From Acidobacteria bacterium RIFCSPLOWO2_02_FULL_67_21 (GTDB lineage Bacteria; Acidobacteriota; Vicinamibacteria; Vicinamibacterales; UBA2999), in NCBI GenBank assembly GCA_001767195.1, contig MEKU01000011.1, positions 1 through 38,716 on the forward strand: DNA of 38,716 bases, written 5' to 3'. Below are positions 25,983 to 33,493 of the stretch, piece by piece; the stretch's first letter is position 1, and the number at the start of each line of letters is the position of its first letter. The notes beneath the pieces were generated by a model, which did not search any database, was not told the origin of the DNA, and saw only the letters and a list, made by a program, of their open reading frames with translations. Position numbers and translations under genes: made by a program.

Positions 25983-27251
25983 ATGAAGCTTCACAACAAG
26001 CTCGCGATCGCCCTCCTCCTCGGCATTGCGCTCGGCGCGATGCTCCACCCGTATGCCGGGGCGCCGTGGCTCGCGGCGATCAGCACGCACGTGCTGCGGC
26101 CGATCGGGCAGATCTTTCTGCGCACGATCTTCATGATCGTGGTCCCCATGGTCTTTTCGGCGCTCGTCGTCGGCGTCTATCAGCTCGGGCGGGGGCACGA
26201 TCTGCCGGGCGTGGCCGGCCGGACGCTGGCGTTCACGCTCCTGCTGAGCAGCACGTCGGTCGCCATCGGCATGATCCTCGTCAACGTGCTCCAGCCCGGG
26301 GCCGGCCTGCAGCTTTCCGCCGGCGACGCGGCATCGGGCGTAGACGTCCTCCGCGCGAACGCCGCGGCCGCTCAGCCGCTGAGCGACATCCTGATTCAGC
26401 TCATCCCACGCAACCCGCTCGAATCGGCGGTGCGGGCCCTCGACGGCGAAATGCTGCCGCTGATGGTGTTTGCCGTGATCTTCGGCGTGGCGGTGAGTCA
26501 GATTGCAGGGGGACAGGGGGCAAGGGGGCAAGGGGGCGAAGACCCGGTGCTCGTGCGGGTGCTCGAACAGATCTTCGACGCCTGTATGTGGATCGTCCAC
26601 CTCGCGATGCGGCTGGCGCCTGTCGCCGTGTTCGCCATCGTGTTCAACACGGCGTTCACGTTCGGGACCGGCGTCTTCGCGACGCTCCTCTTCTATGTCG
26701 TCACAGTGGTGGCCGGCCTGCTCATCCAGCAATTCGGCGTCTACGCGGCGCTGCTGTGGACTGCGGCGCGCCGGCCGCCGCTGGAGTTCTTCCGCAACTG
26801 CCGCGAGGTGTACCTCTACGCCTTCTCCACCGCCTCGTCCAACGCCACGCTTCCGCTGTCGCTCGATGTCGCCGAGCGGAAGCTGCGCCTGCCGCCGCAG
26901 ATCTCGCGCTTCGTGCTGACGGTCGGCTCGACCGCCAATCAGAACGGCACGGCGCTCTTCGAAGGCGTGACCGTCCTCTTCCTCGCACAGGTCTACGGGC
27001 TGGACCTCACCCTGGCGCAGCAGATCCGCGTGATGGTGATGTCGATTGTGGCCGGGATCGGAACGGCGGGGGTGCCGGGCGGCTCGCTGCCGATGGTGAT
27101 GATCGTCGCCCAGTCGGTCGGCGTTCCCGCCGAAGGCATGGCGCTCATCCTCGGCGTCGACCGCTTTCTGGACATGTGCCGGACGGCGGTGAACGTCAGC
27201 GGCGATCTGGTGATTGCGGCGCTCGTCAGCGCCCGGCCAGGGCGTGCGTAG
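25983..27251 (+). CDS. Dicarboxylate/amino acid:cation symporter (DAACS/SDF family)
   Basis: The 422-residue inner-membrane protein imports C4-dicarboxylates or acidic amino acids with cations. Family hallmarks are FLRTIFMIVVPMVFSALVVG, the Ser-rich re-entrant loop YAFSTASSNATLPLSL, the cation-site segment GSTANQNGTALFEGVTVLF, GIGTAGVPGGSLPM and the substrate-binding helix LGVDRFLDMCRTAVNVSGD. About eight membrane spans are visible. A Gly/Gln-rich insertion (GGQGARGQGGED) in a loop around residues 176-187 is encoded by four runs of five G and looks like a tandem-repeat expansion. The stop TAG (27249-27251) is part of a repeated CGTAGTGCCGGG unit. Substrate specificity cannot be read directly. 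Confidence 0.93.
   Translation: MKLHNKLAIALLLGIALGAMLHPYAGAPWLAAISTHVLRPIGQIFLRTIFMIVVPMVFSALVVGVYQLGRGHDLPGVAGRTLAFTLLLSSTSVAIGMILVNVLQPGAGLQLSAGDAASGVDVLRANAAAAQPLSDILIQLIPRNPLESAVRALDGEMLPLMVFAVIFGVAVSQIAGGQGARGQGGEDPVLVRVLEQIFDACMWIVHLAMRLAPVAVFAIVFNTAFTFGTGVFATLLFYVVTVVAGLLIQQFGVYAALLWTAARRPPLEFFRNCREVYLYAFSTASSNATLPLSLDVAERKLRLPPQISRFVLTVGSTANQNGTALFEGVTVLFLAQVYGLDLTLAQQIRVMVMSIVAGIGTAGVPGGSLPMVMIVAQSVGVPAEGMALILGVDRFLDMCRTAVNVSGDLVIAALVSARPGRA
26508..26536 (+). repeat. G-quadruplex motif (four G5 tracts) inside the symporter gene
   Basis: Four runs of five G (26508-26512, 26516-26520, 26524-26528, 26532-26536) are separated by the three-base loops ACA, CAA and CAA. The last units form a near-perfect eight-base tandem repeat GGGGGCAA. 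It is in frame and encodes a Gly/Gln/Arg loop. Confidence 0.85.
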
Positions 27252-27301
27252 TGCCGGGCGTGCGTAGTGCCGGGCGTACGTAGTGCCGGGCTTCAGCCCG
27301 G
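27246..27301 (+). repeat. Three tandem copies of a CGTAGTGCCGGG unit
   Basis: Sixteen-base units start at 27246, 27262 and 27278 (GCGTAGTGCCGGGCGT twice, then ACGTAGTGCCGGGCTT); the last runs on into a CAGCCCGGC hairpin arm. The first copy contains the symporter stop codon. These are half elements of the dispersed palindrome family. Confidence 0.8.
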
Positions 27302-27313
27302 CCACATCGATCG

Positions 27314-27400
27314 TGGTGCGGAAGCGGGGACTCGAACCCCGATGGCCTTGCGGCCACTAGCTCCTGAGGCTAGCGCGTCTGCCAATTCCGCCACTTCCGC
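27314..27400 (-). tRNA. tRNA-Leu (CAG)
   Basis: On the minus strand the gene starts GCGGAAGTGG (27400) and ends CGCTTCCGCACCA, with an encoded CCA (27316-27314). The anticodon arm is stem CTAGC, loop CTCAGGA, stem GCTAG, giving anticodon CAG (codon CUG). The long variable arm (GGCCGCAAGGCC) and the T arm (GGGG TTCGAGT CCCC) confirm a class II leucine tRNA. Its total length is 87 bases including CCA. Confidence 0.96.
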
Positions 27401-27458
27401 TCGTGGAGAACACTCTCGCAGGCAGGAACGCTCATTGTACAGGAACGTTGACGTGGCG

Positions 27459-27501
27459 CGAACCCTGTCGGGTTCGCGAGGCGAGCCTGACAAGGCTCGC
27501 C
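27459..27501. repeat. Two adjacent perfect hairpins downstream of tRNA-Leu region
   Basis: CGAACCC-TGTC-GGGTTCG (27459-27476) and GGCGAGCC-TGACAA-GGCTCGCC (27480-27501) are perfect inverted repeats three bases apart. The loops share the TGTC/GACA core in opposite sense. They resemble dispersed extragenic palindromes rather than a terminator, because no T-run follows. Confidence 0.7.
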
Positions 27502-27650
27502 CCACATGGGGCCCGGACGCCGACTCGGCACATGGAGCTGCTGCTCCACATTGAGCCGCCGCGCAAACTGCAGCGCCTGCTCCCGCCTCGCGCGGTCGGC
27601 CATCGTCGACGCGACACGGAGGAGTCAACCAGCGCCGCACCGGGCGTCTG

Positions 27651-27713
27651 GCTCGGCTAAAGCCGAGCACTACGAGCACTACGACCGCATGCTGAAGTCC
27701 GCCTAAAGCGGAC
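27651..27713. repeat. Two diverged members of the dispersed hairpin family
   Basis: GCTCGGC-TAAA-GCCGAGC followed by ACTACG (27651-27674), and GTCCGC-CTAAA-GCGGAC (27697-27713). The stems differ in sequence from the GCCCGGC type, but each change is compensated on the other arm, and the TAAAGC loop side and ACTACG tail are kept in the first. The 335 bases between tRNA-Leu and the methyltransferase gene contain no gene. Confidence 0.65.
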
Positions 27714-27737
27714 ACGACGTCGAGTGTGAATCGTTTC

Positions 27738-28370
27738 TTACGACGTTTTCAGGAAGCGGTCACAGTCCAGAGGCGGGCCCTCCTCACCCTTGAGCAGCAG
27801 CGCAACCGCGCCGTACACGCAGATGCCGGGCGCGCCGCCCTGCCCCGCTTCGGCGGCGATTCGCCCTTCGATGTGCCGCAGCAGCATGTCGCTCATCGGC
27901 GGATACCGGCAGCGCTCGTTCGAGTAGGCCTCCGGAAATCGGACGTGCGCGTGCAGGTCTTCGATGGCGTAGATCCCGTACGGCGGCTTCAGATACCGCC
28001 ACAGATACGTGAGGCTCGCCACCTGATCGTCCGACATGTGGCTTCCGTCGTCGATGATGAGATCAAAGCTGGAGCCGGCGGCGGCGACGAGCAGCTCGAG
28101 CACCTCGGGATCCGACTGGCTGCCGATGAAGATGCGGCTCCGGTCCGATGCGTAGACCGCGTACTTGGACTTCATCTCGACGCCGAAGATGCTCGCGTTC
28201 GGGAAGTATTCCTCCCACACGCGCAGGCTGGCGCCCTTCTTGGTCCCGAGCTCCAGCACGCTCCTCACCTGCCCCCGTCGCTCCTCGTCGAAGAAGAAGC
28301 CGTACGGAATGTCGAAGCGATGCTCCGCCTTGTCGGTCTGGTACTTGTGCATCAGATCCAGGAGCGTCAT
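27738..28370 (-). CDS. Class I SAM-dependent methyltransferase-like protein
   Basis: The 210-residue product starts at ATG 28370, which overlaps the stop of the FkbM-like gene by four bases (ATGA); the longer upstream frame is a shadow. It reads MTLLDLMHKYQTDKAEHRFD, SVLELGTKKGASLRVWEEYF (SAM-binding Gly-rich loop, here LELGTKKGAS), then NASIFGVEMKSK and FDLIIDDGSHMSDDQVASL, and YGIYAIEDLHAHVRFPEA. This pattern is that of CmcI-like and glycan or antibiotic methyltransferases (LELGxxxGxSLxxW...IIDDGSHxxxxQ). It is the last gene of a tight minus-strand series. The substrate is unknown; the FkbM-type neighbour suggests modification of a surface glycan or secondary metabolite. Confidence 0.85.
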   Translation of the reverse strand: MTLLDLMHKYQTDKAEHRFDIPYGFFFDEERRGQVRSVLELGTKKGASLRVWEEYFPNASIFGVEMKSKYAVYASDRSRIFIGSQSDPEVLELLVAAAGSSFDLIIDDGSHMSDDQVASLTYLWRYLKPPYGIYAIEDLHAHVRFPEAYSNERCRYPPMSDMLLRHIEGRIAAEAGQGGAPGICVYGAVALLLKGEEGPPLDCDRFLKTS

Positions 28371-29545
28371 CGCGCGTCTCCGTGCATGTTGAACAGCAGG
28401 AAGCCGCCGCCGGCGCCGGCGATTTCGACCGCCTCGGATGCGGGCCGCGGTTCGTGCAGAACGCCGCCCAGCGGCTGGACGTGCGTGAAGTGCGCGGCCA
28501 GCCGTTCGCACGTCCGCCGGACCTTCGGTCCCGAGGCCTGCATGACGTCTGAAGGAATCTCGATCTGCCACACCACATGCCGGTGCTTCAGGAGGAGGAC
28601 GGCGCCACGATCGAGGTCCATGTTCCAGTCCTGCAGCGCCACCCTCACGAAGCGGATCGTCCGGGGCCGCATACGAAGGCGCGTCATCCATGCGTCCACT
28701 GTCACGAAGGGGACTTCTTCGACGCCGCCGCCGGCGCGGCGCACGGTGCCTGGACCGGCCGAGCCCGCAATGGCGAGCCGTTGCGGCAGCACGCGCCCCT
28801 CGCAGCCGTTGTCGAGCGTATTTCCGACGAGACACAGGTAGGCGGCCGAATCGGGCTCCGCAGCCTGGACGCGCGCACAATCGCCGAGCAGCACCCGGGG
28901 GATGGCCGCGCCTCCGACATGCGCGCCCACATCCAGCATGACGCCGCCGACCGCGAACTCACGGACGGCGGCCAGGTCGTCGAGCGGCAGCTCGGCGTGC
29001 TGAAGGATGCGCCGCGACCGCGCGTCGGCTGCCCCGGCAGGCACCGACCACTGGAGCCTGGCGACCGCCACGCGGCCGATCTCAAACGGCGCGTCGCCGC
29101 GGCGCCAGCGGGCCGTCGCGTCGGCATAGTCGGCGGAGATCGAGGCCAGGTGCGCCGCACGCCGGGCCGCCGCGCGCGTGATACCGGCGCGACGCGCCGA
29201 CTTGGCGGCAATCGCCAGCTGCGCGAGCTTGAGGCGACGGAGCGCCTCCGGCCGGCGGGCCATCGCCGCCTCGGTGCCCCTGAGCGCAGCCACCGCCTGG
29301 CGCAGGGCGCCGGACTCGGCCTGCTCGGCGGCGAGACGCTCCTGCGTGGCCCGGAGTCTGTCGGTGAGCTGGGTGACCCTGTTGTTGGCGACCCCGATCT
29401 CGCGATTCGCCCGCGCCCGCTCCGCGCTGCGGACCTCGGCCGCTCGGCGGCGCTCGCGTTCCAGGCTGGATGCGCGCGCGACGCCTGCCGCGGCAAGCAA
29501 CCGCGTCAACATGCCCTTAGCCGTGCGATACACGGAAGCCGGCAC
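28367..29545 (-). CDS. FkbM-family-like methyltransferase with N-terminal coiled coil, degenerate motif
   Basis: GTG 29545 opens a 392-residue protein. Residues about 25-110 are an Arg/Glu/Ala-rich predicted coiled coil. A methyltransferase domain follows, with the SAM loop GGVMLDVGAHVGGAAIPRVL, RVQAAEPDSAAYLCLVGNTL and the VPFVTVDAWMTRLRMRP segment typical of FkbM proteins. In active FkbM enzymes the next strand carries KxDxEGxE; here the equivalent is RFVRVALQDWNMD, so the conserved Asp and Glu-Gly are not kept. It may be an inactive or re-purposed family member. It overlaps the next methyltransferase gene by four bases and follows the diheme cytochrome gene by 18 bases. Confidence 0.75.
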   Translation of the reverse strand: MPASVYRTAKGMLTRLLAAAGVARASSLERERRRAAEVRSAERARANREIGVANNRVTQLTDRLRATQERLAAEQAESGALRQAVAALRGTEAAMARRPEALRRLKLAQLAIAAKSARRAGITRAAARRAAHLASISADYADATARWRRGDAPFEIGRVAVARLQWSVPAGAADARSRRILQHAELPLDDLAAVREFAVGGVMLDVGAHVGGAAIPRVLLGDCARVQAAEPDSAAYLCLVGNTLDNGCEGRVLPQRLAIAGSAGPGTVRRAGGGVEEVPFVTVDAWMTRLRMRPRTIRFVRVALQDWNMDLDRGAVLLLKHRHVVWQIEIPSDVMQASGPKVRRTCERLAAHFTHVQPLGGVLHEPRPASEAVEIAGAGGGFLLFNMHGDAR

Positions 29546-29563
29546 GCCGCATGGGAACCTGGC

Positions 29564-30454
29564 TCAGGAGCAGCGGCTCCCCGTCCGCTCGCCGCGAACC
29601 CAGCCGGCGAGCATCTGCCACTCGGGATCGCTGCGGCTCTGCCACCGGCGCGGGCCGTTGTGCGTGTACGAGCCGCCGCCGTCGGGATGCAGCGGCTTCA
29701 GCAGAAAGCGGCTCTGCTCGGGGCTCCCCGGGATGACGAGCCGCGAGATGACCTGAAACGCCGCCTTCGCCTGCGCGTCGCTCCATCCCCCGCCGCCGGC
29801 AGGCACGGGCGCAAAGCCGGCCAGCCCGCTGTCATGACAGTTGCTGCACCGAATGTGGCCTTCCCGCGGGTTCGCGAAGATCGGCTGCACGCACGCGCGG
29901 AAGAACTCGAAATCGAGCGGCGGGCCCGGCTTCGCGACATAGCGATCGGCCGGGAAGCTGCGGATCCACGTCAGGATCTGCTGGTACTCGGGATTCTCCT
30001 TCGATGTCCAGTAGGTGCCACCGGTGTGACCGAGGCCGCCCGCCTGGGGGGACAGCGGCTTGAGCAGGAGGCGGCTGCTCTCCGGATCGGCCGTGTTGAT
30101 CACCTGCGTGACCACATCGAAGTTCCGGCGCGACTGCGCCGGCGTCCATCCCTGAGTCGTCTCCGGCGTCTCGAGGCTGAACCGGAGGCTCGTCTGCCAG
30201 GTATGGCACATCACGCATGCGGCATAGCCGGGCATCGAGCCGCCCCTCGGCCGCACGAACAGCAGCTCGATGTTCTTCCGGAAGGTCTCCAGATCCGCCG
30301 GACTCGGAAACGCTGCTACCTGTGCCGTTCCGGCCTGGGCCCGGCTGAAGCCGGGCACTACGGACGCCCGGGGCGCGCCCGATGCTGCCAGCGTCGATGC
30401 GGCCACCCAGCACAGTGCCAGCAGGAGCATGGCGCGGTATCGCATGGCGGTCAC
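29564..30454 (-). CDS. Periplasmic diheme c-type cytochrome-like protein
   Basis: The product has a signal peptide (MRYRAMLLLALCWVAAS region) and two heme-attachment motifs, CVMCH (Cys80, Cys83, His84) and CSNCH (Cys203, Cys206, His207). Each precedes a repeated module with the shape SRRNFDVVTQVIN...ESSRLLLKPLSP and AKAAFQVISRLVI...EQSRFLLKPLHP, so the protein is an internal duplication. GTG 30454 overlaps the upstream stop (GTGA); ATG 30445 is an alternative. Residues 31-39 (SVVPGFSRA) are encoded by a dispersed hairpin element inserted in frame between the signal peptide and the mature domain. Electron transfer for the neighbouring propeller proteins is a reasonable inference. Confidence 0.88.
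   Translation of the reverse strand: MTAMRYRAMLLLALCWVAASTLAASGAPRASVVPGFSRAQAGTAQVAAFPSPADLETFRKNIELLFVRPRGGSMPGYAACVMCHTWQTSLRFSLETPETTQGWTPAQSRRNFDVVTQVINTADPESSRLLLKPLSPQAGGLGHTGGTYWTSKENPEYQQILTWIRSFPADRYVAKPGPPLDFEFFRACVQPIFANPREGHIRCSNCHDSGLAGFAPVPAGGGGWSDAQAKAAFQVISRLVIPGSPEQSRFLLKPLHPDGGGSYTHNGPRRWQSRSDPEWQMLAGWVRGERTGSRCS
30339..30362. repeat. Dispersed hairpin element inside the diheme cytochrome gene
   Basis: GCCCGGCTGAAGCCGGGC followed by ACTACG, identical to the intergenic copies at 31668 and 31703. Its length of 24 bases (eight codons) keeps the frame. Confidence 0.9.
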
Positions 30455-31629
30455 CGGCTCGCCGGCATCGGCGGGTTGACGCGATCGATCGGGAGCACGG
30501 CGGTGCTGATCCGGGCAGGCCGCGCGCCGGTCTTGATCTTTGCGACGACGGCAAGCTTCTTCACGTCGATCGCCAGCGTGTAGTCAGCCCCTGACACGGC
30601 GACATACAAATACCGGCTGTCGGGAGTCGACGTAATCCAGTTCGCGCTCGGACCGACCTCCACCGAGCCGATGTACTTCAGGTCGGGCAGCGACCATGCG
30701 TACACGCGGCTGTCGAGGCGGCTCGAGGCCCACAGCGCCGACCGATCGGGCAGCACCTCGAGGCCGTGCATGTCCCCGGTCTGGATGCCGTCGGCATTCT
30801 GCCGCCAGAGCGGCAGCGGCGGCGGCCACAGCATGTCCACGACCGTGCGGGTGTTCCAGTCGATGACCCAGACGGCATTGATGCCGGTCGCCTGGGCGAA
30901 CATCCGCTTCGGCGAACCGTCCGGATTGGCCTCGAACGCCATCGGCCGCACCTCGTGGTTATCCTTGCCGTACTGCCGGTAGCCGGTCAGCTCCATTCCC
31001 CAGATCACCGTGTCCGTGACCGGATCGATGACCTGGATCGTCGGATCGCCCGGCTTGAGCTCGCCGAAGCTCAGGCCCGCGACCACGTAGTTGTCGTCGG
31101 GCGTCACGTAGGTGTTGTGCACCGGCCCCGCGACCGGAATGCTGCGAATCACCTTGTGCGTGCCGATGTCGATGACGTCAACGACCGAGGCCGCGCGCTC
31201 GATCTTCTGAAACCCGGCGCCCGCGGCGGCCGCCGACACCACCGAAATCGCCGCATAGATCTTCCTGTGCTTCTTGTTGACGACGATCTTGTTGGGGCGC
31301 TCCGACAGCGGGATGCGCATCACCTGCTGCAGGGTCTTCGTGTCGAAGACGTCGACGGTCTTGTCCTGTTCGTTGGCGCAGTAGTAGTAGAGCCCGTCGG
31401 GATGCACCGTGAGATTGTGCGCGTGGGGGCAGCCGCGGATCACTCCGACCACCTGCTGCACCGCCGGGTCGATGATGTGATGGACGTTGCCGGCGTTGTT
31501 GCTCTGGAGGATCCGGACGGCGACTCCGTCGTAGGTGTCGAGCCTCGGAACCTGCTGGGCCTCGGGCGGCGCCGCCAGCAGAAGCAGCCCGGCGATCGTC
31601 GTCAGCGCACGGCGCGTGGCACTCGGCAT
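30451..31629 (-). CDS. Secreted YVTN/cytochrome-cd1-type beta-propeller protein
   Basis: ATG 31629 has GGAGG five bases upstream and gives a signal peptide (RRALTTIAGLLLLAAPPEAQ). The mature ~365 residues are a seven-bladed propeller with YVTN-type blades: NLTVHPDGLYYYCANEQDKT, VDVFDTKTLQQVMRIPLSER, NKIVVNKKHRKIYAAISVVS, VHNTYVTPDDNYVVAGLSFG and NWITSTPDSRYLYVAVSGAD. No heme or metal motif is visible. It overlaps the diheme cytochrome gene by four bases, so the two products are probably made together and may form a periplasmic redox or binding unit. Confidence 0.88.
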   Translation of the reverse strand: MPSATRRALTTIAGLLLLAAPPEAQQVPRLDTYDGVAVRILQSNNAGNVHHIIDPAVQQVVGVIRGCPHAHNLTVHPDGLYYYCANEQDKTVDVFDTKTLQQVMRIPLSERPNKIVVNKKHRKIYAAISVVSAAAAGAGFQKIERAASVVDVIDIGTHKVIRSIPVAGPVHNTYVTPDDNYVVAGLSFGELKPGDPTIQVIDPVTDTVIWGMELTGYRQYGKDNHEVRPMAFEANPDGSPKRMFAQATGINAVWVIDWNTRTVVDMLWPPPLPLWRQNADGIQTGDMHGLEVLPDRSALWASSRLDSRVYAWSLPDLKYIGSVEVGPSANWITSTPDSRYLYVAVSGADYTLAIDVKKLAVVAKIKTGARPARISTAVLPIDRVNPPMPASR

Positions 31630-31667
31630 GTCAACCTCCGTGACGCCTGAGCCTACCACGGGGCGTG

Positions 31668-31726
31668 GCCCGGCTGAAGCCGGGCACTACGTACGATCCG
31701 CGGCCCGGCTGAAGCCGGGCACTACG
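31668..31726. repeat. Two identical dispersed hairpin elements
   Basis: GCCCGGCTGAAGCCGGGC + ACTACG occurs at 31668-31691 and 31703-31726, 35 bases apart and in the same orientation. They sit in the 169-base gap between the YVTN propeller gene and the cytochrome-propeller gene upstream of it. Confidence 0.9.
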
Positions 31727-31798
31727 TACGAACTGGTTGCGGGAAGGTGGCCGGCGCAGGAGCCCCCGCTGGGAGGGACTCCTGCGCCGGAAGACGTG

Positions 31799-33478
31799 CT
31801 ACCGCTGCGCGGTCATCGGGGACCGCTGCTCGCGGATGTATAAGTAGCCGACCTTGAATTCGGGCTGGACGCCGTACCACATGCGGCCCTGCGCATCCAC
31901 CCACATGTCCCGCGTGCCGCGGCTGATGTAGGGGCTCGGATACGCCACGACCTTGCCCGACGGGTCGATCCGGTAGGTCGCCTCGTTGAAGTGCGAGACG
32001 CCCCAGATGTTGTCCTTCGCATCCACGCCAAGGCCGTAGATCGTCGGGTAGGGTCCGGGCAGCTTGTAGACGGTGAACTTCTCCGTCTTCGGCTCGAACT
32101 TGGCAATCGAGGCGTTGAAGTACTGCGCGAACCAGATATTCCCCTTGGAGTCGACCTTCAGACGCCGCGGCCGGCCGTTGTGGATGTCGGGCGGCGGGGT
32201 GTACTTGGTCACCTTGTCCGTCTTCGGGTCGACTTTGCCGATGCTGCCGGTCTCAGCGGCGTTGAATTCAGCAAACCAGACGTTGCCCGCCTGGTCGACA
32301 GCGATGCCGTAGAGGTCGGGCACTTCGGGGAATGCCTTCCACTCCTTCGTCTTCGGGTTGAACTTCACGAGCGGACGGCCCGACGCCCAGATGTTCCCCT
32401 CGTGATCCACCACCGCGGTGTGCTTCCGTCCGAGCACGCCCTCACCCGGCTGCGGCTTCGGCTGGGCAAAGATCGGGGTGTTCGGATCGACCTGCTTGAC
32501 GCGCGGCGCCTTGTAGGGGTCGGCGTAGATCTCGAAGTCCTGCGTCCGCGAGTTGAAGCGGGCCAGCTTGTTCGCGCTGGTCACCGTCAGCCAGACGCTG
32601 CCGTCAGGCAACGGCAGCACTTCGTGGACGCCGCCGCCCTGGCCCGCCGGCATCTGCCACAGCGTGCTCTGGCCCGTCTTCGGATCGATGCGCGCGACGC
32701 CGTTTTCCATCTCCATCCAGACGTTGCCGGCCTTGTCGGGATAGCCGGTGCCCGGCCGGTTCGTCCCCTGGCCGACCGGGTAGTCGACGTAGACGATGTT
32801 CAGCGCATCGTCGCTCCACTGGATCTGAACGTCCTTCCAGGCCGGGAGCTCCTGCGGCGACTGCGGGGTCTTCGAATCGGGACCCAGCACGGCGGCCAGA
32901 TACTTTGCGACTTCGTCGGCCACCTGCGGGTTGACGGTCGTGATCCCGCGGCGCCGCATCCCGTCCATCGCGTCAATCCAGCCGTCGTAGTCGCGGCGGC
33001 CGGAAATCTGCCCCATGCCGTGGCAGTTCATGCAGCTCGTCATGAACCGCTCACGCCCTGGTGCTTCGGGCAACAGCACCGCCGCCTGCGCCTTGCTCAG
33101 CTCGTGCCACTGCACCGGCGCCGCGCGCATCGTGAAGGCCGCCTTGGCGGTCTGCCCCTGCTGCACCGCAACGTTCATTCTCGCCGGCGCGCCGCGGTAG
33201 CCGATCGACCAGGTCCAGACGTTGTAGCTGCCTGGCTCCAGGCCATCGACGATGAACTGGCCCTGGCTGTTCGACAGGACGCTCGTGGTCTTGTGCGTGC
33301 CCTCGCTCCCGCGCATCTCGTCCACGTTCGCGTTCGCGGTATGCTCGGCCCGCACGAAGACTGCGCGCAGCGGCTTGCCGTCAGGCCCGGTAATCGTGCC
33401 GGCGATCGAACCCTGAGCAGCGGCGGATCCGGCCGACAGCAGAACCGCCAGACCCGCTAAGAGTGCCAACCTCTTCAT
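31799..33478 (-). CDS. Periplasmic cytochrome c / virginiamycin-B-lyase-like propeller fusion
   Basis: The 559-residue protein has a signal peptide (MKRLALLAGLAVLLSAGSAAA), a carboxypeptidase-regulatory domain (SIAGTITGPDGKPLRAVFVR and DGLEPGSYNVW), one c-type heme motif CMNCH (Cys149, Cys152, His153) and a Vgb/SMP-30-like propeller. Its blades have the recurrent DxxGNxW signature (DKAGNVWME, DHEGNIWASG, DQAGNVWFAE, DSKGNIWFAQ, DAKDNIWG). True Vgb lyases lack the first two domains, so this is a large redox-linked variant seen in Acidobacteriota. The start ATG 33478 has GGAGGA five bases upstream and follows the TonB receptor by 15 bases, implying they act on the same imported compound. Confidence 0.92.
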   Translation of the reverse strand: MKRLALLAGLAVLLSAGSAAAQGSIAGTITGPDGKPLRAVFVRAEHTANANVDEMRGSEGTHKTTSVLSNSQGQFIVDGLEPGSYNVWTWSIGYRGAPARMNVAVQQGQTAKAAFTMRAAPVQWHELSKAQAAVLLPEAPGRERFMTSCMNCHGMGQISGRRDYDGWIDAMDGMRRRGITTVNPQVADEVAKYLAAVLGPDSKTPQSPQELPAWKDVQIQWSDDALNIVYVDYPVGQGTNRPGTGYPDKAGNVWMEMENGVARIDPKTGQSTLWQMPAGQGGGVHEVLPLPDGSVWLTVTSANKLARFNSRTQDFEIYADPYKAPRVKQVDPNTPIFAQPKPQPGEGVLGRKHTAVVDHEGNIWASGRPLVKFNPKTKEWKAFPEVPDLYGIAVDQAGNVWFAEFNAAETGSIGKVDPKTDKVTKYTPPPDIHNGRPRRLKVDSKGNIWFAQYFNASIAKFEPKTEKFTVYKLPGPYPTIYGLGVDAKDNIWGVSHFNEATYRIDPSGKVVAYPSPYISRGTRDMWVDAQGRMWYGVQPEFKVGYLYIREQRSPMTAQR

Positions 33479-33493
33479 AGTTCCTCCGTTTCG

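Noticed and set aside
28577-30583. 668-codon plus-strand frame across the FkbM-like and cytochrome genes
   Set aside because: It spans two well-supported minus-strand genes and shows no domain.
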